In this document: in pieces, positions 8,192 through 16,469 of the stretch | Layout of the letters: every line of letters begins with the position of its first letter | Position numbering within the stretch: the first letter of the stretch is position 1 | From: Psychromonas sp. Urea-02u-13 | GTDB lineage: Bacteria; Pseudomonadota; Gammaproteobacteria; Enterobacterales; Psychromonadaceae | DNA length: 33,263 bases | Direction: 5' to 3' | Assembly (NCBI RefSeq): GCF_002835995.1 | Contig: NZ_PJBZ01000081.1 | Span: 1 to 33,263, forward strand | Notes under the pieces: generated by a model | Seen by the model: the letters and a program-made list of their open reading frames with translations, nothing else | Databases searched by the model: none | What the model was told of the DNA's origin: nothing | Translations under genes and position numbers: made by a program

Positions 8192-8983
8192 TTAACCGCC
8201 GTAGATATCAAACTTAAAATATGATGCTGCAATCTTGTCATAAACACCGTTTTTGCGAATCTCTGCAATGGCTTTATTGAATTTTTCAGCTAACTTTTTA
8301 TCTTGCTTACGTAGAGCGAGTGCAGTGCCCTCACCCACATAAGCTTTATCTGTCACAGGTTCACCGACCAATGAAAAATTTGCACCGCGCGGTTTTTCTA
8401 AAAAAGCTAAGGTTAACTGGTCAGAGTTACCAAACGCTGCATCTAATCGGCCACTTTCTAAATCAAGGTAGACTTGATCTTGTCCTGTATAACGTTTAAT
8501 TGTCGCAACATCTCTAAACATATCCGTCACGTAAGTATCATGAATAGTCCCTAACTGCACACCAATCGTTTTACCGGTTAAACCCGCTTTATCGATACTA
8601 ATACCGGCATCATTTTTGCTCACAAAACTTGCTGGAGTTTGGTAATATTTATCCGTAAATAACACACGTTTTTTACGCTGTTCGGTAATACGCATTGACG
8701 CCATAATCACATCAGATTTACGTGACATTAAACCTGGGATTAACCCATCCCAACCCTGTGTCACCCATTCGCATTTAAGTTTTGCTTGTGCACATAACGC
8801 ATCTGCAATTTCGATATCAAATCCAACCGGTTTACCTGAGCTGTCTTTATAGTTGAAAGGAGGGTAAGTAAAGTCTGAAGCAAGGCGCACGACTTTTGAA
8901 TCAGCAGCTTGTGCTGTAGATATCTGTGCAATAGGCATCAGTGCTGAAGTTAACAGCAGGCCAATAGTGATTAATTTTTTCAT
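8192..8983 (-). CDS. Periplasmic polar amino-acid binding protein (SBP_bac_3, ArgT/HisJ-like)
   Basis: A 263-aa secreted protein. Residues 1-26 form a classic signal peptide (MKKLITIGLLLTSALM... ending AQA|AD). The mature part matches the lysine/arginine/ornithine/histidine binding-protein family: DFTYPPFNYKDSSGKPVGFDIEIADALC (around 37-64) forms the first ligand-binding lobe, with Asp and Arg contacts for the alpha-amino and carboxyl groups (RITEQRKKRVLFTDKYY). It would deliver an amino acid to an ABC permease. No permease or ATPase gene is adjacent, so it is an orphan here and must share a transporter encoded elsewhere. It lies 19 nt after a HisC-like aminotransferase, suggesting co-transcription. 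The ligand is not resolved; an acidic or D-amino acid is possible given the dgc genes. Confidence 0.87.
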   Translation of the reverse strand: MKKLITIGLLLTSALMPIAQISTAQAADSKVVRLASDFTYPPFNYKDSSGKPVGFDIEIADALCAQAKLKCEWVTQGWDGLIPGLMSRKSDVIMASMRITEQRKKRVLFTDKYYQTPASFVSKNDAGISIDKAGLTGKTIGVQLGTIHDTYVTDMFRDVATIKRYTGQDQVYLDLESGRLDAAFGNSDQLTLAFLEKPRGANFSLVGEPVTDKAYVGEGTALALRKQDKKLAEKFNKAIAEIRKNGVYDKIAASYFKFDIYGG

Positions 8984-9002
8984 GTTTAAATTCCGTTTAT
9001 AA

Positions 9003-10091
9003 TTAATTAAATTTTTTCAATGCGTTTAGGGTTTCTGTCATGCTAGTTTTCGAACCGATTGTGATGCGTACACAATCTTTCAGTACGACTTCATGTGCTT
9101 GATTTCTTGCCACAATGCCCGTTGATAAGAGGTAGTCATAAACACTGGTTAAGGTATTAAATTTGATTAATACAAAATTGGTTTCTGAACAATACACATG
9201 CTCAACAATGGCCAGCTCTTTTAGCTCAGCAATAAACCAATTTCGCACCTTAATCAGTGCTTGTGTTTGTTGATTCATTTTCTCTAACCCAGAAACTGAA
9301 AGCGCTTTTAACGCAATTTCTGCGCATGGATCAGGCATCGGATAAGGCGCGATAATCAAATTAATATAAGACATCACACTGGTCGATGCTAATAGAAAAC
9401 CACAACGTATCGATGCTAATCCAAAGGCTTTAGACAAAGTACGAATTACCACTAAGTGTGGATATTTTTCCATTAAGTGTAATACGCTACTTTGCGGTGC
9501 AAACTCTATATACGCTTCATCAACCACCACTAACGTTGAGGCTTTACTTGCCTCTAACAACTCAATCATATCGTTTTGAGCAATGATATTACCGGTAGGG
9601 TTATTGGGAGAACAAAGGAACAATAAACTGGTGTTCGCCAGATTGGCTTTAATTGCCTGCACATCAAGTTGAAAGTTTTCTAACAATGGAATCGCCAGAG
9701 TATCAACAGAAAAGGCATCCGCACAAAATTCATACATACCATAAGTCGGAGGACAAACGATAATTTGGTCATTTCCTGGCTCACAAAAAGTGCGCACTAA
9801 TAAATCTATCGCTTCATCAGCACCACGAACCGCAACTGTTTCACAAGTGAGCGCTGGCGCGACTTGCATACAATAGTTTTGATAAGCTTGCGCGGTGTCT
9901 TGCGGTAAAAAATCAGGGTAACGATTGTAGTGATGATTGATGCCTTGAGCAGGATCCCCATATTGACAACTGTTTTCAAGTTCGTTGGCATTTAGCCATA
10001 TATGGCCGTTCCCACCAAGTCGACGTGCAGACTGGTAAGGAATGAGTTTTTTTACTGCCTTAGGGACTAGCTGTGACGCTAACGATTCCAT
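9003..10091 (-). CDS. HisC-like class I/II aminotransferase outside a his operon
   Basis: A 362-aa PLP enzyme of fold type I closely resembling histidinol-phosphate aminotransferases. Motifs are LNANELENS (33-41), RGADEAIDLL (89-98), SPNNPTGN (161-168), DEAYIEF (191-197) and RTLSKAFGLASIR (217-229) with Lys221 as the Schiff-base lysine. ATG at 10091 is preceded by GGAAG. No other histidine-biosynthesis gene is near. It is paired with an amino-acid binding protein and divergent from a LysR gene, so a catabolic or amino-acid-recycling transaminase role is as likely as histidine synthesis. The symbol hisC is withheld for that reason. Family call is firm; physiological substrate is unknown. Confidence 0.85.
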   Translation of the reverse strand: MESLASQLVPKAVKKLIPYQSARRLGGNGHIWLNANELENSCQYGDPAQGINHHYNRYPDFLPQDTAQAYQNYCMQVAPALTCETVAVRGADEAIDLLVRTFCEPGNDQIIVCPPTYGMYEFCADAFSVDTLAIPLLENFQLDVQAIKANLANTSLLFLCSPNNPTGNIIAQNDMIELLEASKASTLVVVDEAYIEFAPQSSVLHLMEKYPHLVVIRTLSKAFGLASIRCGFLLASTSVMSYINLIIAPYPMPDPCAEIALKALSVSGLEKMNQQTQALIKVRNWFIAELKELAIVEHVYCSETNFVLIKFNTLTSVYDYLLSTGIVARNQAHEVVLKDCVRITIGSKTSMTETLNALKKFN

Positions 10092-10171
10092 GGTAATACT
10101 TCCAAGTGAATATAAATGCTTTTAAATAACGATTAACTGAATTCTTATTCACATAAGCAGCATAAAAACCG

Positions 10172-10188
10172 AAATTCGTAATGAATTT
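10172..10188. promoter_or_regulatory. Weak dyad in the aminotransferase-lysR divergent gap
   Basis: AAATTC-gtaat-GAATTT lies in the 209-bp gap between the divergent aminotransferase and lysR genes, about 80 bp from the former start and 112 bp from the latter. It contains T-N11-A spacing typical of LysR sites. In such AT-rich sequence a 6-bp dyad is weak evidence. Confidence 0.3.
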
Positions 10189-10300
10189 GAATTTAAACAA
10201 ACCTGCGCCGTAATATGAATCGAAATAAATGTATACTAGTCATGACAAAAACTCATAGCTAATCACTGTGATGACAGATTAATCGTAATGAGAGCACAAT

Positions 10301-11176
10301 ATGAACACTCGCTTACCCTCTACAAAAGAACTACAAACCTTTCTGGTTACCGCTAATCATTTAAATTTTACCTTAGCCGCACAAGCCTTAAATGTCACAC
10401 AAGGGGCCGTTAGTCGTCAGATAATCTCATTAGAAGAACAATTAAAAGTGCGATTATTTAACCGCCATGCACGTGGTTTAACACTTAATGAATCTGGGCG
10501 TAAATTTCTTCCCTTAGTTGAACAAGCACTTAACCAAATTCAGTATGCCATTAAGCAAGTCTCTCATAGCAAACCGCTCATTAAACTCAAAGTGCCAAGC
10601 TGTATTACCACTTGGATATTGCCTAAAATAATGACCTTTCAACAAGCGCATCCGCAGGTCGATGTTGAACTAACCTCGTCAATTAATCACCAGATTAACT
10701 TCTCAATGGAGTCTTTTGATGCGGCTATCAGTTATGGGGTGGCGACAAAAGACAGAACGCATGTCAGTCATCTATTATTTCAAGAGCATTTAACCCCCGT
10801 TTGTGCTCCCTCTTTGTTACCACAAGGCGAAGCGAACCTCACTGTCGAACAGATAAGAAAATTAACTTGGTTACATGCCACGCCACAAAAAGAAGATTGG
10901 TTATTGTGGCTAGCGAAAACAGAAAATAGTGCATTAACTGCTGAGCAGCATCAACATTTTGCAACCTTAGACCTTGCCGTGAGTGCAGCGATTCAGGGGT
11001 TTGGTATTAGCATCGGCGATCTCACACTCGCAAAACTTGATCTTGCTTCAGGTCGACTTGTCGCACCACATCCATTATCCATTGAATCAGGTAAGGGTTA
11101 TTATTTAGTTCACCCTAAAGCATCGCCCCCTGCTTCTTTAGCGTTATTGATTGACTGGTTATTAAAAGCTGAATAA
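10301..11176 (+). CDS. LysR-family regulator (GcvA-like)
   Basis: A 291-aa LysR-type regulator of the GcvA/AmpR branch: it opens with LPSTKELQTFLVTANHLNFTLAAQALNVTQGAVSRQI (about 4-41, helix-turn-helix) and the effector domain begins near residue 90 with KLKVPSCITTWILPK. ATG follows a GAGAG ribosome site. It is divergent from the HisC-like aminotransferase and orphan binding protein, so it most likely controls them; GcvA-type regulators commonly respond to amino acids. It may also act on the downstream genes read in the same direction. No operator can be assigned with confidence. Confidence 0.86.
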   Translation: MNTRLPSTKELQTFLVTANHLNFTLAAQALNVTQGAVSRQIISLEEQLKVRLFNRHARGLTLNESGRKFLPLVEQALNQIQYAIKQVSHSKPLIKLKVPSCITTWILPKIMTFQQAHPQVDVELTSSINHQINFSMESFDAAISYGVATKDRTHVSHLLFQEHLTPVCAPSLLPQGEANLTVEQIRKLTWLHATPQKEDWLLWLAKTENSALTAEQHQHFATLDLAVSAAIQGFGISIGDLTLAKLDLASGRLVAPHPLSIESGKGYYLVHPKASPPASLALLIDWLLKAE

Positions 11177-11362
11177 TGCACATCGGTACCCTTCACCATC
11201 AGCGCACTATTACTCTGCGGTGAAATTGCTCTACGGTGAAGTAGATAATCAATAATCTGCTTAAGGCGCTATTTCATAGGCCTCGTAAAATGCTAGTCTA
11301 CGGCTTAATAATACGAAGCTTTCATCCGCTAAAGATAACGACCAATTCATACGGAACTCACC

Positions 11363-12262
11363 ATGCGTTTACGCCATATTGAAGTATTTCATGCTATTTA
11401 TACGACGGGCTCGGTCACCAATGCGGCCGAGTTTTTGCACGTATCTCAGCCGTCAGTCAGTAAGGTATTGGCGCATTGTGAGCAACAACTGGGCTTTACA
11501 TTATTTGAGCGAGTTAAGGGGCGTTTAGTTGCCACCGAAGAAGCGACTTTACTCTTTGCTGAAGTCGACAAAATGTATCAACAACTACGTTCAGTTCGTC
11601 ATTGCGCGCTTAATCTAAAAAACAAAAGCAGTGGAAAAATAACCATTGGTTTAACACCTGCCTTAGGGTTCGATCTTATTCCCAAGGCGGTTGCGCACTA
11701 TCAAAAATGCAACCCAAACATCAACATTAACTTACAAACCATGCATCATGATGAAGTTCGTCAGGCGCTCATTGAGCACAAAATTGATTTTGCCTTAATG
11801 TTCTCACCACCGCCATTACATGGGGTTACACAACAGTTGGTTTGCCGTTCCCAATTGGTCATGATGTACCCGCGTGAGCAACTTCCCGAGTCACCGAGCC
11901 AGGTCAGCTTGGCGCAATTTGAACAGCATGAAGTGATTGGCATTGATGACAGTGGCCCTTTAGGCGACTTACTCTGGCATCGTTTGATGGAAGCTGATTT
12001 AAACTTTAAAACCAACATTACCGTTAAAACCTATTTTATTGCAGCGCGCTTAGTGGCTCAAAACATCGGTATTTGCGTTATTGATGAGTTCAGCGCGCGC
12101 GGCAATCTCAATGACAAGGTCGCGATTGCAGCCATTGAACCCGCCCTTAATTTTAATTTAACCGCCTTACAACTCGACGATAAAAAACTTTCCCAGATAG
12201 CGGATGACTTCCTTCAATTAGTGATTGAATTATCCAACGATAACCCGCAAATTTCAGCGTAA
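11363..12262 (+). CDS. LysR-family regulator upstream of the D-glutamate catabolic genes
   Basis: A 299-aa LysR-type regulator. The winged helix-turn-helix is in residues 1-60 (MRLRHIEVFHAIYTTGSVTN, then LHVSQPSVSKVLAHCEQQLG); the effector domain begins near SGKITIGLTPALG (about 92-104). It lies 117 bp upstream of dgcN in the same direction and is separated from it by a terminator-like hairpin and a 21-bp inverted repeat. The context suggests it is the D-amino-acid-responsive activator of dgcN-dgcA. The ribosome site (GGAACT) is weak. Role is inferred from position. Confidence 0.85.
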   Translation: MRLRHIEVFHAIYTTGSVTNAAEFLHVSQPSVSKVLAHCEQQLGFTLFERVKGRLVATEEATLLFAEVDKMYQQLRSVRHCALNLKNKSSGKITIGLTPALGFDLIPKAVAHYQKCNPNININLQTMHHDEVRQALIEHKIDFALMFSPPPLHGVTQQLVCRSQLVMMYPREQLPESPSQVSLAQFEQHEVIGIDDSGPLGDLLWHRLMEADLNFKTNITVKTYFIAARLVAQNIGICVIDEFSARGNLNDKVAIAAIEPALNFNLTALQLDDKKLSQIADDFLQLVIELSNDNPQISA

Positions 12263-12268
12263 CAGCCA

Positions 12269-12293
12269 ACCCTATAACCTCAGGTTATAGGGT
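12269..12293 (+). terminator. Short hairpin after the second LysR gene
   Basis: A 12-bp perfect inverted repeat (ACCCTATAACCT and its complement) with a 1-nt centre lies 7 nt after the LysR stop codon. The following sequence (agtgaattttta) is only moderately T-rich, so termination may be partial. It separates the regulator transcript from the dgcN leader. Confidence 0.55.
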
Positions 12294-12324
12294 AGTGAAT
12301 TTTTACTATTTCCCGTTTATTACC

Positions 12325-12371
12325 TGTCCGTTTAAAGTTAGTTTCCAAATGAAACTAACTTTAAACGGACA
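12325..12371 (+). promoter_or_regulatory. Perfect 21-bp inverted repeat just before dgcN
   Basis: The arms 12325-12345 (beginning TGTCCGTTTAAAG) and 12351-12371 are exact complements around the 5-nt centre CAAAT. The right arm ends 8 nt before the dgcN ATG, and the sequence between (acactgcc) has no Shine-Dalgarno motif. As RNA this would be a very stable hairpin ending next to the start codon. As DNA it is a large operator. Perfect conservation over 42 paired bases is unlikely by chance. Confidence 0.75.
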
Positions 12372-12379
12372 ACACTGCC

Positions 12380-13387
12380 ATGAAAATACAAGCGCCCTAC
12401 TTACTTTTTTTAGGTGATGCCAGCGACAACCTTTCAATTAAAATGGCAAAAGGCGTTGCCGATTGGCGTCCTCAGCTTTGTACTGGCCAATTTCGCTTAG
12501 ACGGTTGTAGCGTAACAACGGGGCAACCTGATATGTCTATCGCTCAAGCAAAACAAGCGGGCGCAAAAACCTTTGTGCTTGGTTTCGCAAACAGTGGCGG
12601 CACGATCGATAACCAGTGGATCCCGTTTATTGTTGAAGCACTCAACAACGGTTTTGATATCGTCAGTGGTTTGCATGACAAATTAACTGATATTCCACAA
12701 ATCAAACAACTTGCTGACCAGCTTGATTTACAACTCATTGATATCAGACATCCACAGCAAAAATTTAAAACCGGCACGGGCGAACCACGTATCGGTAAAC
12801 GCTTAATCACAGTGGGCACAGATTGCTCAGTGGGTAAAATGTATACCTCACTGAGCCTTGAAAAAGCGATGAAACAGCGTGGCTTAGCCGTGGACTTTCG
12901 TGCCACAGGCCAATGTGGCATTTTGATTGCGGGTAATGGCGTGGCCATTGATTGTGTCGTTGCCGATTTCATAGCGGGTGCCAGTGAGAGTCTATCGCCG
13001 GCCAATGATCCTGCACATTGGGATATCATTGAAGGTCAGGGATCATTATTTCATCCTGCATTTGCAGGCGTTAGCCTGGGTTTATTGCACGGCGCACAAG
13101 CTGATGCCATTGTGGTGTGTCATGCCATTAATCGCGAATCAATGCGTGGTATTAAAAATCGCGCACTGCCTTCCATTGCAGATACAATCGCACTCAATGT
13201 GGCGGCTGCACGTGTCACTAATCCACAAGCACAGGTGGTTGGCATTACCCTTAATACTTCCAGTGTCAGTGAGAGTGAAGCACTTGAGATTTGCCACACC
13301 CTCACATTAGAGCTTGGCTTACCTTGTATCGACCCTATACGTCATGGTGTTGATGCTATTATCGATAAACTGTGTTTGGAGTACTAA
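12380..13387 (+). CDS. dgcN: DUF1611-family N-acetyltransferase DgcN (D-glutamate catabolism)
   Basis: A 335-aa protein of the DUF1611 family. The N-terminal domain (about 1-130) has a Rossmann-like LLFLGDASD...K start. The C-terminal domain is P-loop-like, with VGTDCSVGKMYTSLSLEKAM (about 145-164) as a Walker-A-type loop, then DFRATGQCGILIAGNG and EGQGSLFHP. In marine Proteobacteria this family member, DgcN, was reported to N-acetylate D-glutamate, and the partner DgcA then racemises the product to N-acetyl-L-glutamate; this is recalled from the literature. The dgcA gene starts 1 nt after this stop, confirming the pair. No Shine-Dalgarno is visible before the ATG; a perfect hairpin sits there instead, suggesting unusual translational or leaderless control. 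Confidence 0.85.
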   Translation: MKIQAPYLLFLGDASDNLSIKMAKGVADWRPQLCTGQFRLDGCSVTTGQPDMSIAQAKQAGAKTFVLGFANSGGTIDNQWIPFIVEALNNGFDIVSGLHDKLTDIPQIKQLADQLDLQLIDIRHPQQKFKTGTGEPRIGKRLITVGTDCSVGKMYTSLSLEKAMKQRGLAVDFRATGQCGILIAGNGVAIDCVVADFIAGASESLSPANDPAHWDIIEGQGSLFHPAFAGVSLGLLHGAQADAIVVCHAINRESMRGIKNRALPSIADTIALNVAAARVTNPQAQVVGITLNTSSVSESEALEICHTLTLELGLPCIDPIRHGVDAIIDKLCLEY

Positions 13388-13388
13388 G

Positions 13389-14459
13389 ATGAGCCAACTT
13401 AATTGCACCGTTACCCATCAGCAATGGCAGTTAGCCAAAGAATTTAGGATTTCACGCGGGGTAAAAACGCAGGCAGATGTCGTGGTGGTTACATTAAGCG
13501 ACGGTCAACATACGGGCTGGGCCGAAGCCGTGCCTTATGCCCGTTATGGCGAAACAGTCGAGTCAGTGATGAGACAAATAACTAACCTAGTGCCACAGCT
13601 AACCAACACAACGACGGGCCAACACTTATTATCACTATTACCTGCTGGCGCTGCCCGTAATGCCCTTGACTGTGCATTGTGGGATTTAACCGCTAAACAA
13701 CGCCAGTTACCCGTGACTCAGTTAGTGGGTATCACCACATCAATGCCTCAGCTCACGGCTCAGCTCATGCCTCAAATTACCGCGCAAACACTGAGTTTAG
13801 ATACGGTTGATAAGATGGCCAGTGAAGCAGCCAGCCTTAGCAAACAACCCTTGATAAAAATAAAGTTGGATCGCGAATTGGTATTAGAGCGCATGACTGC
13901 CATTGCCTTAGCAGCGCCGAATTCTCGTTTTATTATTGACGCAAACGAAGCCTGGGATTTTGACTTGTTAAAGCAGTTACTGCCGCAATTAAAGCCACTT
14001 AATGTGGCGCTCATTGAACAACCACTACCTAGCGCTGACGATCATCAACTGGCAGGCTTTGAACCTGAAATTCCCCTGTGCGCTGATGAGTCTTGCCATA
14101 CCAGCGATGACTTACCGCGTTTGCTCGGCCTTTATCAGGCCATTAATATTAAGCTGGATAAAACCGGTGGTTTAACCGAGGCATTACAGCTGCTCAGCGC
14201 AGCACAACAACACGACTTTATTATCATGACCGGTTGTATGGTTGGCACCTCATTAGCCATGGCCCCTGCTTTCTTAATCGCCCAAAGCGCCGCTTTTGTG
14301 GACCTTGATGGACCGTTATTGCTAGCAACAGATCGTCAGCATGCATTCGATTTTGAACAAGGAGAAATGCAGTTATTACCGAGTGAATTATGGGGAGGTG
14401 TTAGCAATAGTCATAATCAGGAATTGCTACAACTCGGCATGATGACAGATGAAGGGTGA
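13389..14459 (+). CDS. dgcA: Enolase-superfamily N-acetyl-D-glutamate racemase DgcA
   Basis: A 356-aa enolase-superfamily enzyme of the dipeptide epimerase/muconate-lactonising group. Expected active-site residues are visible: the KIK pair at 157-159, metal ligands Asp184 (DANEAWD), Glu210 (IEQPLP) and Asp233 (CADES), and the opposite lysine in KLDKTGG (Lys258). It would interconvert N-acetyl-D- and N-acetyl-L-glutamate, feeding the arginine/glutamate pool after deacetylation. The chosen ATG at 13389 has GGAG 7 nt upstream and lies 1 nt after the dgcN stop; a longer in-frame reading from 13314 would overlap dgcN and add 25 unrelated hydrophobic residues. A dipeptide epimerase is the alternative, but pairing with dgcN favours DgcA. 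Confidence 0.85.
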   Translation: MSQLNCTVTHQQWQLAKEFRISRGVKTQADVVVVTLSDGQHTGWAEAVPYARYGETVESVMRQITNLVPQLTNTTTGQHLLSLLPAGAARNALDCALWDLTAKQRQLPVTQLVGITTSMPQLTAQLMPQITAQTLSLDTVDKMASEAASLSKQPLIKIKLDRELVLERMTAIALAAPNSRFIIDANEAWDFDLLKQLLPQLKPLNVALIEQPLPSADDHQLAGFEPEIPLCADESCHTSDDLPRLLGLYQAINIKLDKTGGLTEALQLLSAAQQHDFIIMTGCMVGTSLAMAPAFLIAQSAAFVDLDGPLLLATDRQHAFDFEQGEMQLLPSELWGGVSNSHNQELLQLGMMTDEG

Positions 14460-14462
14460 CGG

Positions 14463-14509
14463 ATGACAATAGCGCTATAAATAACGGCTATTATCGTGTT
14501 TTGAAAACC
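14463..14509 (+). repeat. Fragment of the island repeat unit at the dgcA 3' end
   Basis: The stretch containing cgctataaataacggctatt and ttttgaaaacc directly follows dgcA and recurs at about 25106-25158 and 25332-25383, inside the tandem units at the far side of the accessory region. It therefore marks the left edge of the island. Confidence 0.65.
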
Positions 14510-14528
14510 AAGGATAGCCAATCCTTTT
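14510..14528 (+). terminator. Weak terminator candidate after dgcA
   Basis: AAGGAT and ATCCTT, 5 nt apart, are followed by a short T-run (TTTT). The 6-bp stem is short, about 50 nt after the dgcA stop. A second, stronger hairpin without a T-run lies at 14672-14701 (9-bp stem TGTTGTGGC). Confidence 0.35.
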
Positions 14529-14671
14529 GACTCAACGTCCAAGTTGAACGTGGGCATAAAAATAGTAGTACAACGTTTCGGGTGCCCAGCCTTGTACTTC
14601 TCTTGAAATGTGCCCTTGCGCCCTAGAAAACCAAGTCGAAATCACCCCCAAAGCGTCTCAGAAACTTACCC

Positions 14672-14701
14672 TGTTGTGGCCAATACTACTTAGCCACAAC
14701 A
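14672..14701. other. Hairpin in the dgcA downstream gap
   Basis: TGTTGTGGC and GCCACAACA form a perfect 9-bp stem with a 12-nt loop. The surrounding 14529-14756 has no open frame that I recognise and looks like degenerate non-coding sequence. Confidence 0.45.
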
Positions 14702-14756
14702 TCCTATTTTGATCCTGAAAATACCTTATACTGGAGTTTAAAAATTCAAGATTAAA

Positions 14757-15048
14757 GACTTGCTCTCATTTACGCGTTGACCTCTCCAGCGCTCGCGCTT
14801 ATTCAAGCAAGGTTTGATCTTACATTACTGTTCTTTCGCCGGAGGCGAGTGACTCTTTTCTGGCGAGCAGAAAAGAGCCACCAGAAAAGAGCTCGCCCGA
14901 TTATTCCCTGCATTTAATTTCAAGATTGTTTTAATCGCACCAGTGCTAACAGAACATCCATGTTCTGCCGCGCACTTATGCCTAACTTCCTGTCAGGCGT
15001 TGCTAAAACAAACTTTAAATCAAGGGAATACAACGGGGGTATTGAAGC
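14757..15048 (+). repeat. Structured ~300-bp repeat, copy 1
   Basis: Copy 1 of a long direct repeat; copy 2 is at 17837-18154 in the same orientation. Shared blocks include atttacgcgttga, ttattcaagcaaggtttgat, ttctttcgccggagg, gagctcgcccgattattccc, cttcctgtcaggcgttgc and aatacaacgggggtattgaag. It contains hairpins: CTCTTTTCTG/CAGAAAAGAG (14853-14877) and CAGAACAT/ATGTTCTG (14950-14967). Its second half is a foldback whose arms are 14902-14933 and 15004-15030. No transposase is encoded, so it is probably a non-autonomous dispersed repeat. Confidence 0.8.
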
Positions 15049-15374
15049 CTGAATTTTGTGATGGTTCCCCTTTTATTCTCGATTCGTTCAATGAGTAGTG
15101 AGACATTAAGAGCAAAATACATAACTATAAAAACAGAGAGATGCTGTAAAAAAGGTTTTGATTTCCTCTCTTTTTTATAGATAAATGCATAAACCAAAAA
15201 CAATTAGATACGGGGTACTATTTATTTCCATGTAATTGATATAACATAATTTTTTAAGTGGTTATCGAGAAGGTTTCTGTGTTTCTACAGACTAATACGG
15301 AAATATTCTTCTTAGTAACGCTGTTAGCTTTACTTGGTAGTTAGCAATTTTCCCAAATTAAATTATGAGGTTTT
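15049..15374. other. Gap between long repeat and PIN gene
   Basis: About 325 bp with no gene I recognise. A short T-rich/A-rich stretch lies near 15160-15180. The ATGAGG block just before 15375 gives the PIN gene its start (GAGG, 5 nt upstream of the ATG). I see no clear promoter. Confidence 0.4.
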
Positions 15375-16382
15375 ATGTTTTATATTTTCCTTGATACTTG
15401 CGTTCTTTTGGATATATCGACAAAGAAGAGTGATATCCCCCTAGTTACTGCATTAGAGGAATTGATTGACTCGAACGTTGTTACTTTAGTTGTTCCTGAT
15501 TTGGTAATAGCTGAATATGAAAGAAATAAGGAAGATGTTGCGAATAAAACAACTAAAAGGTTATCCCAAGAATTTAAGCAGGTTAAAGCTGTTGTTAGTG
15601 AGTTTGCAGGTGAAAATCAAGCTAGTACATTAGAGGTACTAGATGACATTAATGCGCGCTTGCCTTTATTAACAGATGCAAACTACGTAACAATTAATCG
15701 AGTTGAAAAGCTAATTGATTCCGCAAATAAAGTGTCAATAAGTGAACGTTCAAAAATTGCATCTGTTCAAAGAGCTTTAGACAAAAAAGCACCATTCCAT
15801 ATTAACAAAAACTCGGTTGCTGACGCTGTAATAATTGAACAGTTTTCAGAATTCTCAGATGGCTTACCACTTAATACTGATTCATGTTTTTTTATTACTC
15901 ACAATCACAATGACTTTTCAGCAAAAGATCATCGTAAGCCACATGCAGACTTTGAAAGCATATTTGATTCTCCTAATATCCAGTATTTTAATAACTTAGT
16001 TCCTGCCATTAACGCCATTGATGAAGACATTCTTTCTGAAATTGAGTTTCATCATGACTTCACAGAAGAAACTAGGGGTTTACGAGATATATTGAATGAA
16101 ATGGATGAGCTTGTTGATAAAGTTTGGTACAACCGTCATCAAAATAGAATGTGGGGAATTGAGCAGGGAAATATTAAAGTTGTTCCCGAAGGCACAAAGC
16201 AATATGGTGGCGATGTTATTCACGAGAATATTCTTAATGGTGCTTTAGAGTCAGCCCAACGGGTAGAAAGTAAGTATGAGGATGTAGGACCATGGAGCGA
16301 CTTTGAGTGGGGAATGATTAATGGGAAGTTGTCAGCTCTACGGTGGGTGCTTGGTGATGAATGGGATATGCTGGACACCTAG
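15375..16382 (+). CDS. PIN-domain ribonuclease-like protein (DUF4935 type)
   Basis: A 335-aa protein with an N-terminal PIN nuclease domain over about residues 1-205. Acidic residues fit the PIN metal site: Asp7 in FLDTCVLLD, Glu47 in IAEYERN, Asp150 in NSVADAVIIEQF, and Asp180 in ITHNHNDFS. The C-terminal ~130 residues are acidic and end in a helical segment (WSDFEWGMINGKLSALRWVL) of unknown role. Members of this type occur beside defence and mobile genes and are expected to cleave RNA. It is the first of three same-strand genes flanked by the long repeats, and the following spacer resembles an integron attC site. No partner antitoxin is obvious except possibly the next small gene. Confidence 0.72.
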   Translation: MFYIFLDTCVLLDISTKKSDIPLVTALEELIDSNVVTLVVPDLVIAEYERNKEDVANKTTKRLSQEFKQVKAVVSEFAGENQASTLEVLDDINARLPLLTDANYVTINRVEKLIDSANKVSISERSKIASVQRALDKKAPFHINKNSVADAVIIEQFSEFSDGLPLNTDSCFFITHNHNDFSAKDHRKPHADFESIFDSPNIQYFNNLVPAINAIDEDILSEIEFHHDFTEETRGLRDILNEMDELVDKVWYNRHQNRMWGIEQGNIKVVPEGTKQYGGDVIHENILNGALESAQRVESKYEDVGPWSDFEWGMINGKLSALRWVLGDEWDMLDT

Positions 16383-16450
16383 AATGCAAAGCTATAAGGC
16401 GTTTAAACGGAGCATATGTTCAGTGTGGCATTCTGTTTAGTCTGAATTAA
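16383..16450 (+). other. Degenerate attC-like spacer after the PIN gene
   Basis: The spacer contains ctataaggcgtttaaacgg and gtggcattctgtttagt, which resemble the left and middle blocks of Vibrio/Shewanella-type attC sites (TAACAAGGCGTTTAA..., ...GTGGCATTT...). AGAATGC/GCATTCT (16381-16435) forms a dyad. The terminal GTTRRRY core is not clean, so this is at best a decayed cassette site. Confidence 0.35.
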
Positions 16451-16469
16451 ATAAACTAAGGATTTATCT

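Noticed and set aside
12544-13029. 161-codon frame antisense to dgcN
   Set aside because: It is the mirror of a well-conserved coding gene, Ser/Pro/Ile-rich, and has no ribosome site.
13314-13388. Longer start for dgcA
   Set aside because: It would overlap dgcN by 74 nt and add a hydrophobic, unrelated N-terminus. ATG 13389 has GGAG at proper spacing and gives the family length.
14950-14967. CAGAACATCCATGTTCTG as a LexA-type or other repressor site
   Set aside because: It is an internal hairpin of the dispersed long repeat and recurs in copy 2, far from any promoter it could control.
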